Shown piece after piece: positions 50,200 through 61,914 of a DNA stretch of 64,000 nt. Position numbers and translations under genes: made by a program. Source of the DNA: Lithospermum erythrorhizon (lineage: Eukaryota; Streptophyta; Magnoliopsida; Boraginales; Boraginaceae); assembly GCA_019722365.1 (NCBI GenBank), contig JADFUC010001079.1, positions 117,559 through 181,558 of the forward strand. The letters are read 5' to 3'. Below the pieces are notes generated by a model. The model was not told the origin of the DNA. It searched no databases and saw nothing but the letters and a program-made list of their open reading frames with translations. Position 1 is the first letter of the stretch. Each line of letters begins with the position of its first letter.

Positions 50200-51545
50200 A
50201 CACGATCAGATTGGTAACATCCTTATTCAAAGGAAATACATGTTCGAAGAATTCGGCATCTCTAGCCTTGAAATAGATCGATCAGACAATGACATAAACC
50301 TATATGCAGCACTATTCTGGGCATACCCAATGAATACACAATCATAGGTCTTAGGTCCAGTGTTTGTCTTCTTAGGGTCAGGTAACCCTACTTTAGCTAA
50401 GCACCCCACACTCTCAGAAAACTCAAGTTAGGAGGATAACCCTTCCAAATTCAAAGGGAGTCTTATCTAATTTCTTATGAGGTACTCGATTAAGAATGAC
50501 TTGCAGAAAGAACTGCCTCCCCCCACATTTCATCAGGAAGGCCTGAACTTAAGAGCATAGCATTCATCATATTTTTCAAGGTTCAATTCTTTCGTTTAGC
50601 CATCCCATTTTGTTGAGATAAGTAGGGAACACTAGTCTCATGAATAATTTACATTCGTTTCACAAAAATTTATTAAGGAATCAGACCTATACTCCCCACC
50701 TCGATCAGACCTAAGTCTTTTAATTTTCTATCAAGTTGATTTTCAACCTCGGTTTTAAACTTGATAAACTTTTCTTCTGCCTTATTTTTTACTCCTGAGT
50801 ACATATACTCTAGTATACCTTGAACAATCATCAATAAAGGTGACATATGTTTACCTCTTTTACTCTTAGTGTTCTTAAAATCAGTTAGGTCAGTATGAAT
50901 TAAGTCAAGTAGATCAGATTATCTCAAGGTTATCGGTTTGCTTGGTTTCTTTGTGAATTTAGCCTCTACACAAATTGGACATTTAGAGGATTCAGTTATC
51001 GATAATGCAGGAATTATAGACAAATTTCTATGTCTCTTAATTGAAGCAATATTAATATGTCCTAATCTACCATGTCAAACATCCAAAGATTCAGTAATGT
51101 AAGCAGAAGACTCAGCAAAATATGTAGAAGTAGAACCATTTTTATTAATGAAAGAGTCAACATTCGGGATAAGCAGACCGCCACTCAAATACCGCTTTCC
51201 TCACAATTCTCCACTACGAGAGAATGACAATGAGGCTCTAATCTGAGGTTATGGCCTTGAGTATGAACAAATGGGAACATTACTAAGAGCGAGGTCTTTC
51301 AGTGAGCTTGAGAGACACCTTCCCTTTACCCGTAATACCAACAGTGGTAGAGTTACCCATATAGACACAGTCTCCATCAGCAACCTCTTCAAAGTCTTGA
51401 AACATCTCCTTGTTGGCACAAAGGTGCCTGGAAGCGCATGTGTCGAGGATCCATTCATTAGCATTGGCAACAAGATTTGTTTCAACCGCTCTGGCCCGAC
51501 AATGAAATCATACGATTCAAGGTGGGATTGAGGTCTTTTGACCAC
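50200..51545 (-). pseudogene. Copia-3 protease-integrase relic
   Basis: Minus-strand frames give a protease stretch WILDTCASRHLCANKEMFQD near 51450-51390 (family: WIxDTGATxHVCANKxxFxxF), where the catalytic DTG reads DTC. It is followed by GDCVYMGNSTTVGITGKGKV. About 1 kb of integrase sequence follows, mostly shifted. An ending near 50400-50230 reads GCLAKVGLPDPKK, KTYDCVFIGYAQNSAAYRFM and a DAEFF-like tail. This is the copia integrase C-terminal signature, in the type where 'NSAAYRFL' is conserved. Non-functional. Confidence 0.85.
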
Positions 51546-51579
51546 CCTTGTTTATGAGGTCGGGAGTTTCATTAATAAA

Positions 51580-51900
51580 CTATATGTCGGTTTCACCGCA
51601 CACATAGCACACCGCACCTAGATGTTTCTGAATTTTAGCATCTAATTTAGGAAGGATCGAACTCTTGAAGAGGCATGTCTCTTTTCTTATGCTTGAGATG
51701 ATTTCTGTATTCACTCCAGGATGGAATTTCTCCAACATAACATTAGCCAGGAAGATTTCATCTAACTTCATCCCTTCATTAATAACATCAGCACACAAGT
51801 TCTCGAACACATGACCCTGGTCCATGATTGGTTTGCCGTCAACCATCTTGGTCCGGTATTTCCCTGACATATTTCTTAGCACAAGCATCCTTGACCCCAT
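51580..51900 (-). pseudogene. Copia-3 gag fragment
   Basis: A 106-codon open frame reads GKYRTKMVDGKPIMDQ, then INEGMKLDEIFLANVMLEKF, and ends CYVCGETDI. The first part fits the copia gag pattern (YxMxDxKPVxEQ, followed by MxLxExFxxAxxxxKLPPSW). The CxxC near the end is the start of a zinc-knuckle-like motif that is not completed. The start and the tail are missing or shifted. Confidence 0.75.
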
Positions 51901-53005
51901 GGCTGCCTACAAAGCTTCCCCAAATAATCTTAGCAGATTTGTGTATGATGAAGAGATCAAACATATTATCAACCATATGGTTCAAAATGTGATATCTAGC
52001 AGTTTTGTTGTCCTTTTCATATTTGACATCATGCTTACGTTCTTAACGCGAGGCGGCAATTGGAGGACTTTTTGAGAGAACCCGTATGAGTGGGTCGGGT
52101 GGATCATTAACCGATACATAATCAATTTCTATTTGTTCAAAGAACATCAAAACTATACGAGACCATCTCTTTATAATTATTACCATCTACGCTCTAACCC
52201 AGACAAATCGGGATGAAATTATTACCAACTAGCAAACGGCATTGTTATCACTAAAATGAAGCTTTCAAATTGTAAGAAATAATAAACTAAAAATGATAAC
52301 AATAAACAATAAACGAAAATAGAAATGATAAATTTGAACACAAAAACTTATCGGTTTCGAAAGTTGCGTCGTGGCATAAAGGAACCACTGCCTTGAAAGC
52401 TTTATCGACACGACCTCAGTGGTAAATCATACTCGTCGGAAGCTCCCCAAGGTTAACACAGCAGCTGCATAATGCGTCCACTCGCGGCGTACGACTTTGG
52501 AACTTGCACTATTCTTTACCCAAAAAATTATATGCGGCGTCTGACTTTTGAACTTATATTATTCTTTACCCAGAAAATTATATGAACGATTTAATATAAG
52601 CGAATGATGTTTCTGATTGTTGTTTGCTCTATTCGAGCGTGAGAAGAAAAAGAACTGATCGGTTCTGATTTATAGAGTAAAAACTGTAACAAATATTGTT
52701 GTTGGCTTCGAAAATGAAGGAAGACTAGAGAAGTGGCATAGGACAAGGTCAAAGTTGTTTTTGACCGTTTGACTTCTGCAATTAAATGAAACGGGCAAAA
52801 AATAAAGGATACCGAAAAGGCTTGATTAGCTTGCACCACAGGTGCTCCACCCAAACCCAATCCCAAGCCCGAGCCCGGTCCGGCCGAGTCGAGAAGGACG
52901 AACGGCACGTGAGGGAGTCTAAGTCCATATCCCATAATCTTGACTCAATTGAATTAGGAAGGGCGGAGTTCGTTTATAAACCAAACTAAATAATATACTC
53001 CAACA

Positions 53006-53114
53006 CAATCCATTTAGTTTACCGGGTCAGAACCGACGTAGTACCGACACTCTTTTGTAATATACATAGCGTCGGATATTTTTCTCGATCAATTTACTAT
53101 GTTTTCCAGTAGTG
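53006..53114. repeat. CACTA right subterminal motifs and terminal inverted repeat
   Basis: The sequence reads AACCGACGTAGTACCGACACTC (about 53030-53050), GCGTCGG (about 53071), then TTACTATGTTTTCCAGTAGTG, which ends at 53114 with the canonical GTG of an inverted CACTA. Three bases to the right (ATA) do not match the TTC at the left terminus. Confidence 0.8.
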
Positions 53115-53117
53115 ATA

Positions 53118-54529
53118 ATTCCTATGTTATCTGTGAAGAAGTTGGTATGAATTTTCAAGGATAAATCTTAAATGTTCAATTGAAAAATTAAACATAATCA
53201 TGTGAATACGAAGAAACAATATTATATTACTTCCTTCTTCATCTACAAGATAGAACGTATTATTAGATCTACAAGTTCCATTCTTCTTGTGAAGATAGAA
53301 ACATCGGAAGAAACTTCTCCGAATAAGTTTGAACATTGTATATTTACGCCATGTGCAGCAACAACGACATTAGAACAAACTATAGTAATTAATGATTATA
53401 TTTTGCAAGCTAATCAAGGAATCATTAATATAATATAATTAATTTTATAGTATGGTCCCTCGAACAGATAGAAACGTCCACTACTGCCACATATGTAGTA
53501 TTGCATCATTTGCATGCAAACAAGTTGTCCCTGTTCCAGTACCACCTTCCTCTTAATTGATTGTATAATTTATTTTTTTAATGATAGAAATTAATAAATT
53601 TTTACGATTTTATTGACATTCGAAATAATGATATGAATTCAAAATTTGATATTGTTAATAGTAAAATATGTTGAAAATAATATTTTTTTTCCATATATTA
53701 TATTAAAAAATAATTGTATTCAAGAATTTAATATATATATCAACATATTAAAATTTAAAATCAGACAATTTTTAATCTTAGAAAGAAAGAGTATTGTATT
53801 AACTGATCATACATACGATGATCATGGCAAAAAGTTTAGAAGTGGTCCAACATTTAAAAATATAAATTTAGAAGGTTAAATAATTACTGTCCCAATTTAG
53901 GAGTCCCAAAAACTCGGTTTCATGGTCTTCTACCAATTGTCTTCTTATATTGCATCCGTAATTTGATTATGGTTCTTAATTTCCCACATTAGTCACTTTC
54001 TCAACTTCATATATACTTCAATTACTATCGTTAGAAAGTTACCAATTTGATCACCTACTATAAGATGGGGACTTACCTCATACTGATCTATTATGAGTAC
54101 GTTATACTATCATATATGATGATTTATATACATGATCATGTTCCGTTAGATTAAGAATTATATTACAATAATTGTGTTACTTTCTAAAATTAATATATGA
54201 CATTATTCTGTATCGATAACTAGCCCATCAATTGATTGTAGTAAATTCCATAAAATCTTAACACACCGATCCAACTTAAAACTACTAATTATAATAATAA
54301 TTTAAAAAATATATAATGAACAAGTTGCAAATTTCAAACTATAATGACATAGTCCAAGTTAACATGAAATATTCATAAATGAATTGTTAAGTTAATTAAT
54401 AAATAACACACTCCCCTTATACTTAGCTTTTTTCTTAAATAAAGATTCTCAAACTAGTTTAAGATGCTAAGCAATACTTGCTTCGATAGAGGTAATTGGT
54501 TTAAACATTTAGACTTTCTTTTTAATTTA
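53118..54529. other. AT-rich flank without a recognised gene
   Basis: Short open frames (about 53127-53438 on both strands) are AT-driven and match no family. No repeat of the families above was recognised here. This should be the original locus into which the CACTA inserted. Confidence 0.5.
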
Positions 54530-54861
54530 GGCTAATTCGCCGTTTGCCCCTGAGCTTTGCGGCTTTATTTTCGCTGTCTCGCAGGCTATGCCGTCGTTTG
54601 AACTTGCCCACTTATATTTTCTCTTTTCGGGGATGCACTCCCTATATTTTATCTTTTCGGGGGATGCTCATGTTGCCTTTAGCTGAAAAAATAAATTTTA
54701 AATTTTAAAAAACGGGTTCGAGGGAGTGCTTGTGAAAGATAGAAATGCAATTGGCGTACTTTAAAGATAGAAATATAGGAAGCGGCACTGAAATGATGAC
54801 ATAGTTCAGGGGGCAAAGTGAAAATAAAGGCAAAATTAGGGAGGCAAATGGCAAATTAACC
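54530..54861. mobile_element. MITE-like element with about 90-bp inverted termini
   Basis: The left terminus reads GGCTAATTCGCCGTTTGCC. The inverse of the right terminus reads GGTTAATTTGCCATTTGCC. Similarity continues inwards through TTTATTTTC, CTATG and ATATTT blocks for about 90 bp. TTTA occurs directly outside both ends (54526-54529 and 54862-54865), a possible target duplication. No ORF is present. The superfamily cannot be fixed from this alone. Confidence 0.75.
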
Positions 54862-54865
54862 TTTA

Positions 54866-55130
54866 CGGAGTTATTTTATTGGATCAAGCAAAGAAAAAAT
54901 CATATATAACGTGAAAGCAAAAACCAAATCTGATCAAATCTCAAAATTAGTCAAGCCCAAAATTCAAACAAAAAATCGAAGCCAATTCCTAGATAAAAAA
55001 AAAATCATTTTTTAAAAATAAAGCCAAAGCTATCTCAAAGCCCAATTCCCAGATCAAATCAATGAACAATAAATTTCCAATAAACAAAAAAATGTCAAAG
55101 ATTGATATGAGAAAATCAAGTGGGTTGGTT
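54866..55130. other. Short AT-rich gap between MITE and gypsy LTR
   Basis: The gap contains loosely repeated phrases such as AAAGCCAAAGC, AAGCCAATTCC and ATCAAATC. No gene or known element is seen. Confidence 0.5.
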
Positions 55131-57847
55131 TGTTATTAACGCGACCGCCCCAGTCGGCATACGAGGTGGAGTCGTCAATGACACAGCGCGAGTCGCTTCG
55201 TCGATGGATATGACATAAAAGACTTCATTTGACATTAATAATAATAAAAATACACTATGTCCGTGGTGAACTAGCAACATATACAATAAAACAACCGAGC
55301 GACATATCTAATTCACCTTAATTATACAACTCAAAGATACACAAGAATCAAAAATACAACATAGGGAAAGTATGACAGCGGACCCTCGATGAAATCTGAT
55401 ACCCGAGTCTATGATATACAAATCGACAACAAAAGAGAAATAGTGATGAGGAATTCACATGCCACCGCGCCTAAATACGATCTTCCAATCTGCTTGACCT
55501 ATCGATGCGAACTTCTCGACAACCTGATGACCTCTTAGAACACAGGCATAGCGTAGCAGAGAATAGAGGTGAAGCTATTAAGGTAGTGAATACAAATACC
55601 GCGGGCTTGATCCCCGTATACATATTCATACTTATATAAATAACATATGCTTGCTTATCATCCAGCAGGCCACACACACAATGAATAACAGTCCATGACT
55701 CACATAGAATCCTCTTGTCTGATGTTACATAATCTTATACCACGGCAGGCTTATAATCATGGTGGCTCATATTCGTTCAAGAGCAGTTTGACACCTGAGG
55801 CATCGAATAGAGAATCCGCCTCAAATAATACATACGTGAGGAATCCGCCTCCAAATAATACACACATGAGGAATCCACCTCCAAATAATACACACATAGG
55901 AATACGTCCAAATAATACACATGAGGAATCATAAAATAATACACATATGAGGAATCACCTCCACATAATCAGATGAGGCCTCACTCCGTCACTCCCGACC
56001 GAGGCTACACCCACCGATGTGCATATCACACCAAACACTCCCGAATCACGGGGCTACCCACCTTGATATACTGCTGAGCCTCCCGGTCGGAATTCGCGCT
56101 TCCATTTCCTTGGTAACACGCAAAACAATCGAAACCACATTCAGCCTTGACCCTTGCCTTGTGTGCAGTCACACAAATCTCATAACATGAATCATATTCA
56201 CAACTATCCATGATATAAATCATAATCACTAATATCGCATGATATGAATCATAATCTCAATTATCTAATATAACCCAAAATCTCAATTATTTCGTCATGA
56301 ATCATAAATCAAAGTTTCACATAGTATCCAATCATAATCACACAATACACATATCGAGAATAATCCCAGATATCACCGTAATATATACAACATAATATAT
56401 ATGAAAGGTCCATATCGTGAGATTGTACTCTCGAGCAGAAGCGATAATAATGACTCTAGAGGTCCTCGTCTTCAGATCAGGAGCTCAACTCCTATTCAAA
56501 GGAAATTATACATTATAACACATTTTGTAGAATAACCTCTTTTTAATCTATATTAACTTGAGTGTTATACCACGTCTCACGATTCAAATTTACAACCCTT
56601 AGCAATCATCTTGTCCCCAGATTGGTATACACTTTAATATTCCAACGTAACTACATTGTCGCCCGGCTTCGTAAAATCTCAATATTCGGTCATCGCCTTA
56701 TTACCCCAAACAATAACACTTTAAGCACATTCTGTCGATCAAGCCTGATCAATTGACAACTAATTAATCCATTAAATACAACCTCCAATTCAAGCGCTAA
56801 ATGCTATACGAACTTTCCCCAAACTCGGCCCGATCTCTACTGTCATATCGAACCAATAATTCTATACCCAAATCAACTATATTAAAGTCCTACAACCTCA
56901 TATTTACCATTTTAAAATTAATTTAAGAAAAGTCAATAAGTCAACCCTCAACTTACACCACTTTTCTTGATAATCACTCAAAATCACCAGTTAATCCCTA
57001 TCGATACTCGGATAACATTTCTATGCCATAATAAATTCAGAATCTAAAAGTCAACTTAAAAATCTATAAAAAGTCAACTCTTCAAAACTCAAGAAATATC
57101 TCAAAAGATTTGATCTTTCTTACCTAGATATGATGAGGATGATGAGGAGAAGCAAATCCACCGGCTTTTGATCTTGAGTTTTAGCGACTGTCGAGTAGAG
57201 AAAATGGAAGAAAATTTTGAGGGGGAGAGTGAAATTTTCGGCCAAAGAGGGGAAGGAAGAAGGTTTTGGATGAGGATGGAGATAGTGGTGGTAGGTGGGA
57301 TATTTAGAGGGGAAGAAATTTAAGTTCCGTTCGGTTTCGGTTAATTTTTTTGTGGCGCTTAAATCTCCATGAAACCGATTTCCGTTATTATTTATTCCCG
57401 AGAGGCATATATTACTACTGCATGTCATACCGTTTCGATATATGATATTATTCCAAAATTATTTATACTATCTCCGGATTCCACCACAAGCGAAATATAG
57501 GACCAACCGACCCGATTTGTTGAATTCTCCATTTTCGACTTGAAATTTTAATTTACTTTGAAATACTCCACCGAGAAACTTATATACTATCAACATAATA
57601 ATTGTAAAGACGGCTTATTTAGATTCTACCATATAAAATTTAGTCCTCGAAATTTACTTAAGACTTCGATTTTCTTATCGTCCCAACTCGCCTTTATTAT
57701 ATAACGTACGAGAATATCATGACATCTTGTACTTGATCACATTTTCCAAACATAGTCATTGACTTGAGAGATCGTGTCTTGCCTACATAAATACATTACT
57801 TAGCATTACCCCCAGATATTACTTCTTTACTGGCCCCGGATATTACA
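55131..57847 (-). repeat. Gypsy-2 3' LTR
   Basis: Landmarks from left to right: TGTTATTAACGCGACCGCCCC start; GATGGATATGACATAAAAG; AATAATAATAAAAATACAC; a minisatellite at 55815-55975; CACATAATATATATGAAAGG (about 56388); AACACATTTTGTAGAATAAC (about 56518); and TATGATGAGGATGATGAGGA (about 57127). The last block opens a region that, on the minus strand, has a TATA-like AAATAT and a GTAAGAAAG donor, as expected for promoter and leader. Open frames here, such as the 102-codon one at 57120-57428, are leader DNA rather than genes. Confidence 0.85.
55815..55975. repeat. 30-bp minisatellite in the Gypsy-2 3' LTR
   Basis: Five to six units read AATAATACACACATGAGG plus AATCCGCCTCC, with small deletions between units. 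Units are contiguous without spacers. The same array occurs in the other LTR at 62590-62750. Confidence 0.88.
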
Positions 57848-58939
57848 CAATCCCTAATCATATCGTAATCATTACTAAATTAAATACATTACGCTCGATA
57901 TCGTCCTCATATCATGTACACGGCTTTCCCGCAACATATTTTATCATGTTATTAATATCATAAATCAACCATCAATAATACCACTCAAAATCAATACCCG
58001 TATCACCGATATCGATTTCGTATCCGCTCATAATTAGGTGTCGTCATATATTTCGTTATTGACTACTCGGATTCATTAATGTGCAAGTAAATTCTCTTAT
58101 CAAAAACCCGCTCGTCAAATTATTTGTGCGATTATCTTGGCATCCATTATGGAAGTAAATACACCCAAAGTTTCCCGGCATACAACTAACATATAACACG
58201 TCACCGATAACACGTTTAAGTAATGCTCCAGCATATGTACCTCTTAAAACACCACTTCATGGTATAGTCGTATAGAGGCCTTAACAAGCTTGCACATATT
58301 AGTCTACCCGGTATGTATATAGCGTCAGCGTCAGCTGCTAAATGTCCTTCCTTACTTCATATCGTTCATTTACCATTCTCATGCAAATCATGGTTTACAA
58401 ATTACGTCGGTATAGGTCCGATGCTCGTGTTTTTTCCTTTGCACCTTCGTTTCATTTATATCGACACCATGTCATGCCGTAACATCTTAACATAAAGTTA
58501 TCATTATCTCGATTTCTCCATAGCATATATACCTAGGCTGCGGTTAACATCATATGTTTCTAGTCTTACCGCTGATTTTATCAACATCGATTTCCCACGT
58601 GATAGTGCTTGACATGCGTATATATCATCCATGCTCTGATGTTAACCGATCATTCGCGCCGCTTTAGCGATAACCGCTTTATCAAGAACAACTTATTCTT
58701 AGCTCGATAATTTGCTCAGTATACGCACCCATAATCTACGCTCGATGTCTGGGTTTCTAGTCTGGTTAGAAATTTCAATGCCATATTCCCTCTTGGCCGT
58801 ATGACCCATTCCCGAACTTTCATACGGCAAGTATACGTTAACGTGCTTCTACCAAAATTGTTAGACATTAGCAGGCGCTTCTTCCCTACTTCACTTTGGT
58901 CCTCCTTCTCACGTATAATACTTTGCCAGATCTAATTCT

Positions 58940-59180
58940 GTTCACTTAGCTATATTATCGTATCCTTTGATACCATTCCTTGATTAATTTATATCGAAAC
59001 TTATTCTCTGTGGTAGTCATATCAAAGTTCCATTCTTCCCACTCGAGGTTCTTAAATCGCTCATTAGAGTCATTTTTCCTTTCCTCCGTCGTTTTGATAT
59101 TAGAACTTCGACATCTCTTGATAAACTTTCCGATGGTGCGTGCAACAACGGCTTGAGTTAGTATCACCGTGAGCAACTTT
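58940..59180 (-). pseudogene. Gypsy-2 integrase relic
   Basis: A minus-strand frame reads TTEERKNDSNERFKNLEWEE followed by WNFDMTTTENKFR. This lines up with the gypsy integrase segment joining the zinc-binding part to the catalytic core (H/K-x-R-P...L-x-PEWKWExITMDFV). The first catalytic Asp position is kept (FDM). Flanking frames hold weaker matches, such as LDLAKYY just downstream near 58.9 kb. Much of the core is scrambled. The assignment sets the element's orientation. Confidence 0.6.
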
Positions 59181-61406
59181 TCCTCTTACTTAAATTATCA
59201 TCTCACATTGCCTTCCGGGGTCTTACACTTGTCGTCTTATACCCTCAAGCAATGAAATCGGCTACTTTCCGATAAGGCCTTTATCGTCAACCACGTAACA
59301 TTCCCAAATATTTGTCCTTGAATTCATGAATTCCCTTTGTTGTATTCTAATTGACATCGACACCGCTTTGTGTGCGCTTCCGCAACTGACGTTTAACATC
59401 TTGACTCGCGTCCTGCATGGCCATTACAAAAATCCACGAGAATCTTATAATTTACTCAGCGTAAATCTTGTACCACACTTCACACCAATAGTTCAACCTT
59501 CTGAGAGAAAACTTGTAGATACTTGTAACAATTCAATTATTATCGCTTATTAAGCATTTCTCCAAATCCATAAATCGAGAATCATGAGTATAATTTTTTT
59601 TTTCAGTATCTCAGAGTTGTGGGTGTGACCTTTCTCTTCCTCTCATGATGCAATTATTCCCAGTCATGATGCGCTCAAGCGCGAGTCCGATTATCATGGC
59701 AGTGAGCTCATTACCGCCCAACTATGCTCTGAATTGCGGTGCGACACGTATATTCTACCATACTTGTTAATACTCCATTGTCCACTTAGGGATTTGTCAA
59801 CCTTCGTCTACACACTTTCAGGTAGTCCATTATTCAATCCTTAGAACTAACATTAGCATCCGTCATTAGTTTTCTCCCGTATTATCGTTTAAACAAAAAT
59901 TTCATTTATGACCCGATATATTAACCATCGTATTTCTCTTATAAGTGAGATCCCAGATTCATTGATATGTTACTAATTCCCACGATTTTCCTTCTTGTTA
60001 GTCAACTTTCTCGGCGAGCCGATACTTCAAATCTTATAATTTCACGAGGGCCATTTTATAACCTATTCGTCAGCGAAATTTTTTCCTCTGACCTTTCAAT
60101 CGAACATGTCGGTTATCATATCTTGTAACGATTATGATATCCAAACATTTACTCCTTATCACCTTGAATGTCATAGTCCTACATTCTGACGAAGAAATCA
60201 AATCCGTACCTTTCGCTCGTTTAACGCTGGCATACCGGCCGTATTCGCGTCTCTTAGCCATAATTTTATAGAGATTCACCTCTTTATAAACTCTGCAACT
60301 CATCTAACCACAAATTTAAATTTCCCAAATCAACATCTTTAGGTTATATATAATTACATAATATCTCAAATCTTGAAGAAATCATCATTCTTTTTCATAA
60401 ATTGTCTTTTCCTTGACTACTCGAACAACCAAATTAGCATAATCAAATCTTTGATGTTTCGACTATTATTACCAAATTCATTTCTTAATTTCATGCTCTC
60501 CTTTCATTCACGGTTATTTAGAACTCCAGCGTATCTCGCTGACCTAACGTATACTCCGTGTCGTACGCTTCCCGTGGTTACATTCCGTGCTTCCCGTTTC
60601 GTCATAGTGCGACTAAGCTTTATCATACATTATGACCACCAACATCTCATTGAATCTCATCTCAATCGTATTTACGAAATTCCCAAAATTCCCTATTTAT
60701 AAATCGGCTTAAATAATATATCACCATCCCAGCCCAAGATCCTTATTTCATAAAATTATTGACAACATGTATCCGGTCACCAGTTTATTAATAGAATTAC
60801 TCTTAAACATCTTTCTTTCTCCCGAGTCCCAAAATTTTCATTTTTTCAGCTATTCTCAAACATGATTCGCAACTTAAGCAACTTAGAACTTCAAAATGAC
60901 AATCAACTAAAATATTATCTTTATCCCAGTGATTTGTTCGGTTACATTAAATCCAAGCTTGTATCCACTAATAAATTTTCGGACCTTAATTCCTGGCTAA
61001 TTTTTTCCAATATTTCGGATGTACCAACATATTCCAATACATCCTAGATGATCGATAACCTCATGCGTGATAATCGTAACAACGGTTTTATGGCAAAAAT
61101 TTCCCGTTCGAACATCACCAAATTCCTTAGTATTCATCAATTAGAATTTTTCAATATCCACCTATTACGACACTTACATATTCTCTTCTCGCCTCTCATA
61201 TTCATACCCCACATCAGATAAAAGATTCATTAACTTTCGCCGTGTCTTCACGGTGGCCCGTCGTCGTCAGCAAATTAATCTCTACCTTACTAGCAGGTCC
61301 CGACTATCATAATATCGCGACACTCTTACCAATTTTTCGGGCGCGCGATTTAACTAACGCATCTAAGGATCAACAATCTTATACACTTGATCACGATTTT
61401 ATGCTC

Positions 61407-61751
61407 TTAGATTTTGCCAGCCCTCGACGGCTCCATGACTCGAAACTCGGCGTTATAGATTTCTTTCGGCATCTTTTGGTATCTCATACTCACCCCAACA
61501 AAATTTGACCACCCATCCATTATCTTAATGTGTCTCATTTCCAAACTTTTACGCCTTGGTATGCGTCTATAACTCTTGTTATCGAAGTGAAAAATAAAAT
61601 CTACCCGACTTGATAGGGAACCGTTATCGGGATAAACATCGTCAAATTGTGTATTCATCAAATTTACTAACCGCCTCGAACCACATGCCCGACTTGTAAC
61701 AACAAATACCATCCATACCGACGCTTCCCTACCCAAATTGTTCCATAGCAT
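61407..61751 (-). pseudogene. Gypsy-2 protease-RT junction relic
   Basis: A 114-codon frame contains FDDVYPDNGSLSSRVDFIFH at about 61646-61590. It matches the conserved gypsy stretch FxDVFPDxLPGLPPxRxVDFxI that leads into reverse transcriptase, but the following residues lose the pattern. RT and RNase H further left (61.4-59.3 kb) are too degraded to place by eye. Confidence 0.6.
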
Positions 61752-61914
61752 GATTCGGCGAAATCTTCCAGTGCCAGCGGTAAACGATCAACGAAGAAGA
61801 GAAATTCGGACTCCTCAAGACTCGAATATAGACAACAACTTGACCATCTTAAACTGAGCACGTAACCACACGAGGACACCACGGAAAGCGAAACCTAGCT
61901 CACGTCTGAGAAAT

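Larger units (their letters stand above)
48834..53005 (-). mobile_element. Copia-3: Ty1/copia element inserted in the CACTA subterminal region
   Basis: The LTRs at 48834-49519 and 52271-53005 share long blocks, for example AGAAATAATAAACTAAAA, TTTGAACACAAAAACT, ATAAAGGATACCGAAAAGGC and TTATAAACCAAACTAAATAA. The right copy runs TGTAAGAAAT to CTCCAACA; the left copy starts TATAAGAAAT. CGATC (48829-48833) and CAATC (53006-53010) look like a 5-bp target duplication with one transition. Gag, protease and integrase relics lie on the minus strand in order, but only 0.7 kb separates integrase from the 3' LTR, so reverse transcriptase and RNase H are largely deleted. No clear primer site follows the 5' LTR. 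Confidence 0.9.
24364..53114 (-). mobile_element. CACTA (En/Spm) transposon carrying four nested insertions
   Basis: The right end (53100-53114) reads TTTTCCAGTAGTG, the inverse of CACTACTGGAAAA. The left end reads TACTACTTGAAAACATAGTT, matching the right terminus CACTACTGGAAAACATAGTA over about 20 bp with few mismatches. Inside both ends are copies of an ACCGACAC-type motif, as in CACTA subterminal regions. Two CACTA genes lie on the minus strand: the second ORF at 42.7-38.4 kb and the TNPD-like transposase at 29.1-25.8 kb. Removing the gypsy, solo LTR, MULE and copia insertions leaves about 10 kb, a usual CACTA size. The flanking trinucleotides (TTC and ATA) do not match, so the two ends could belong to different elements; the single-element reading is inference. 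Confidence 0.7.

Noticed and set aside
57120..57428. 102-codon open frame on the minus strand
   Set aside because: It lies in the leader/promoter part of the Gypsy-2 LTR; the same block in the other LTR copy is not kept open.
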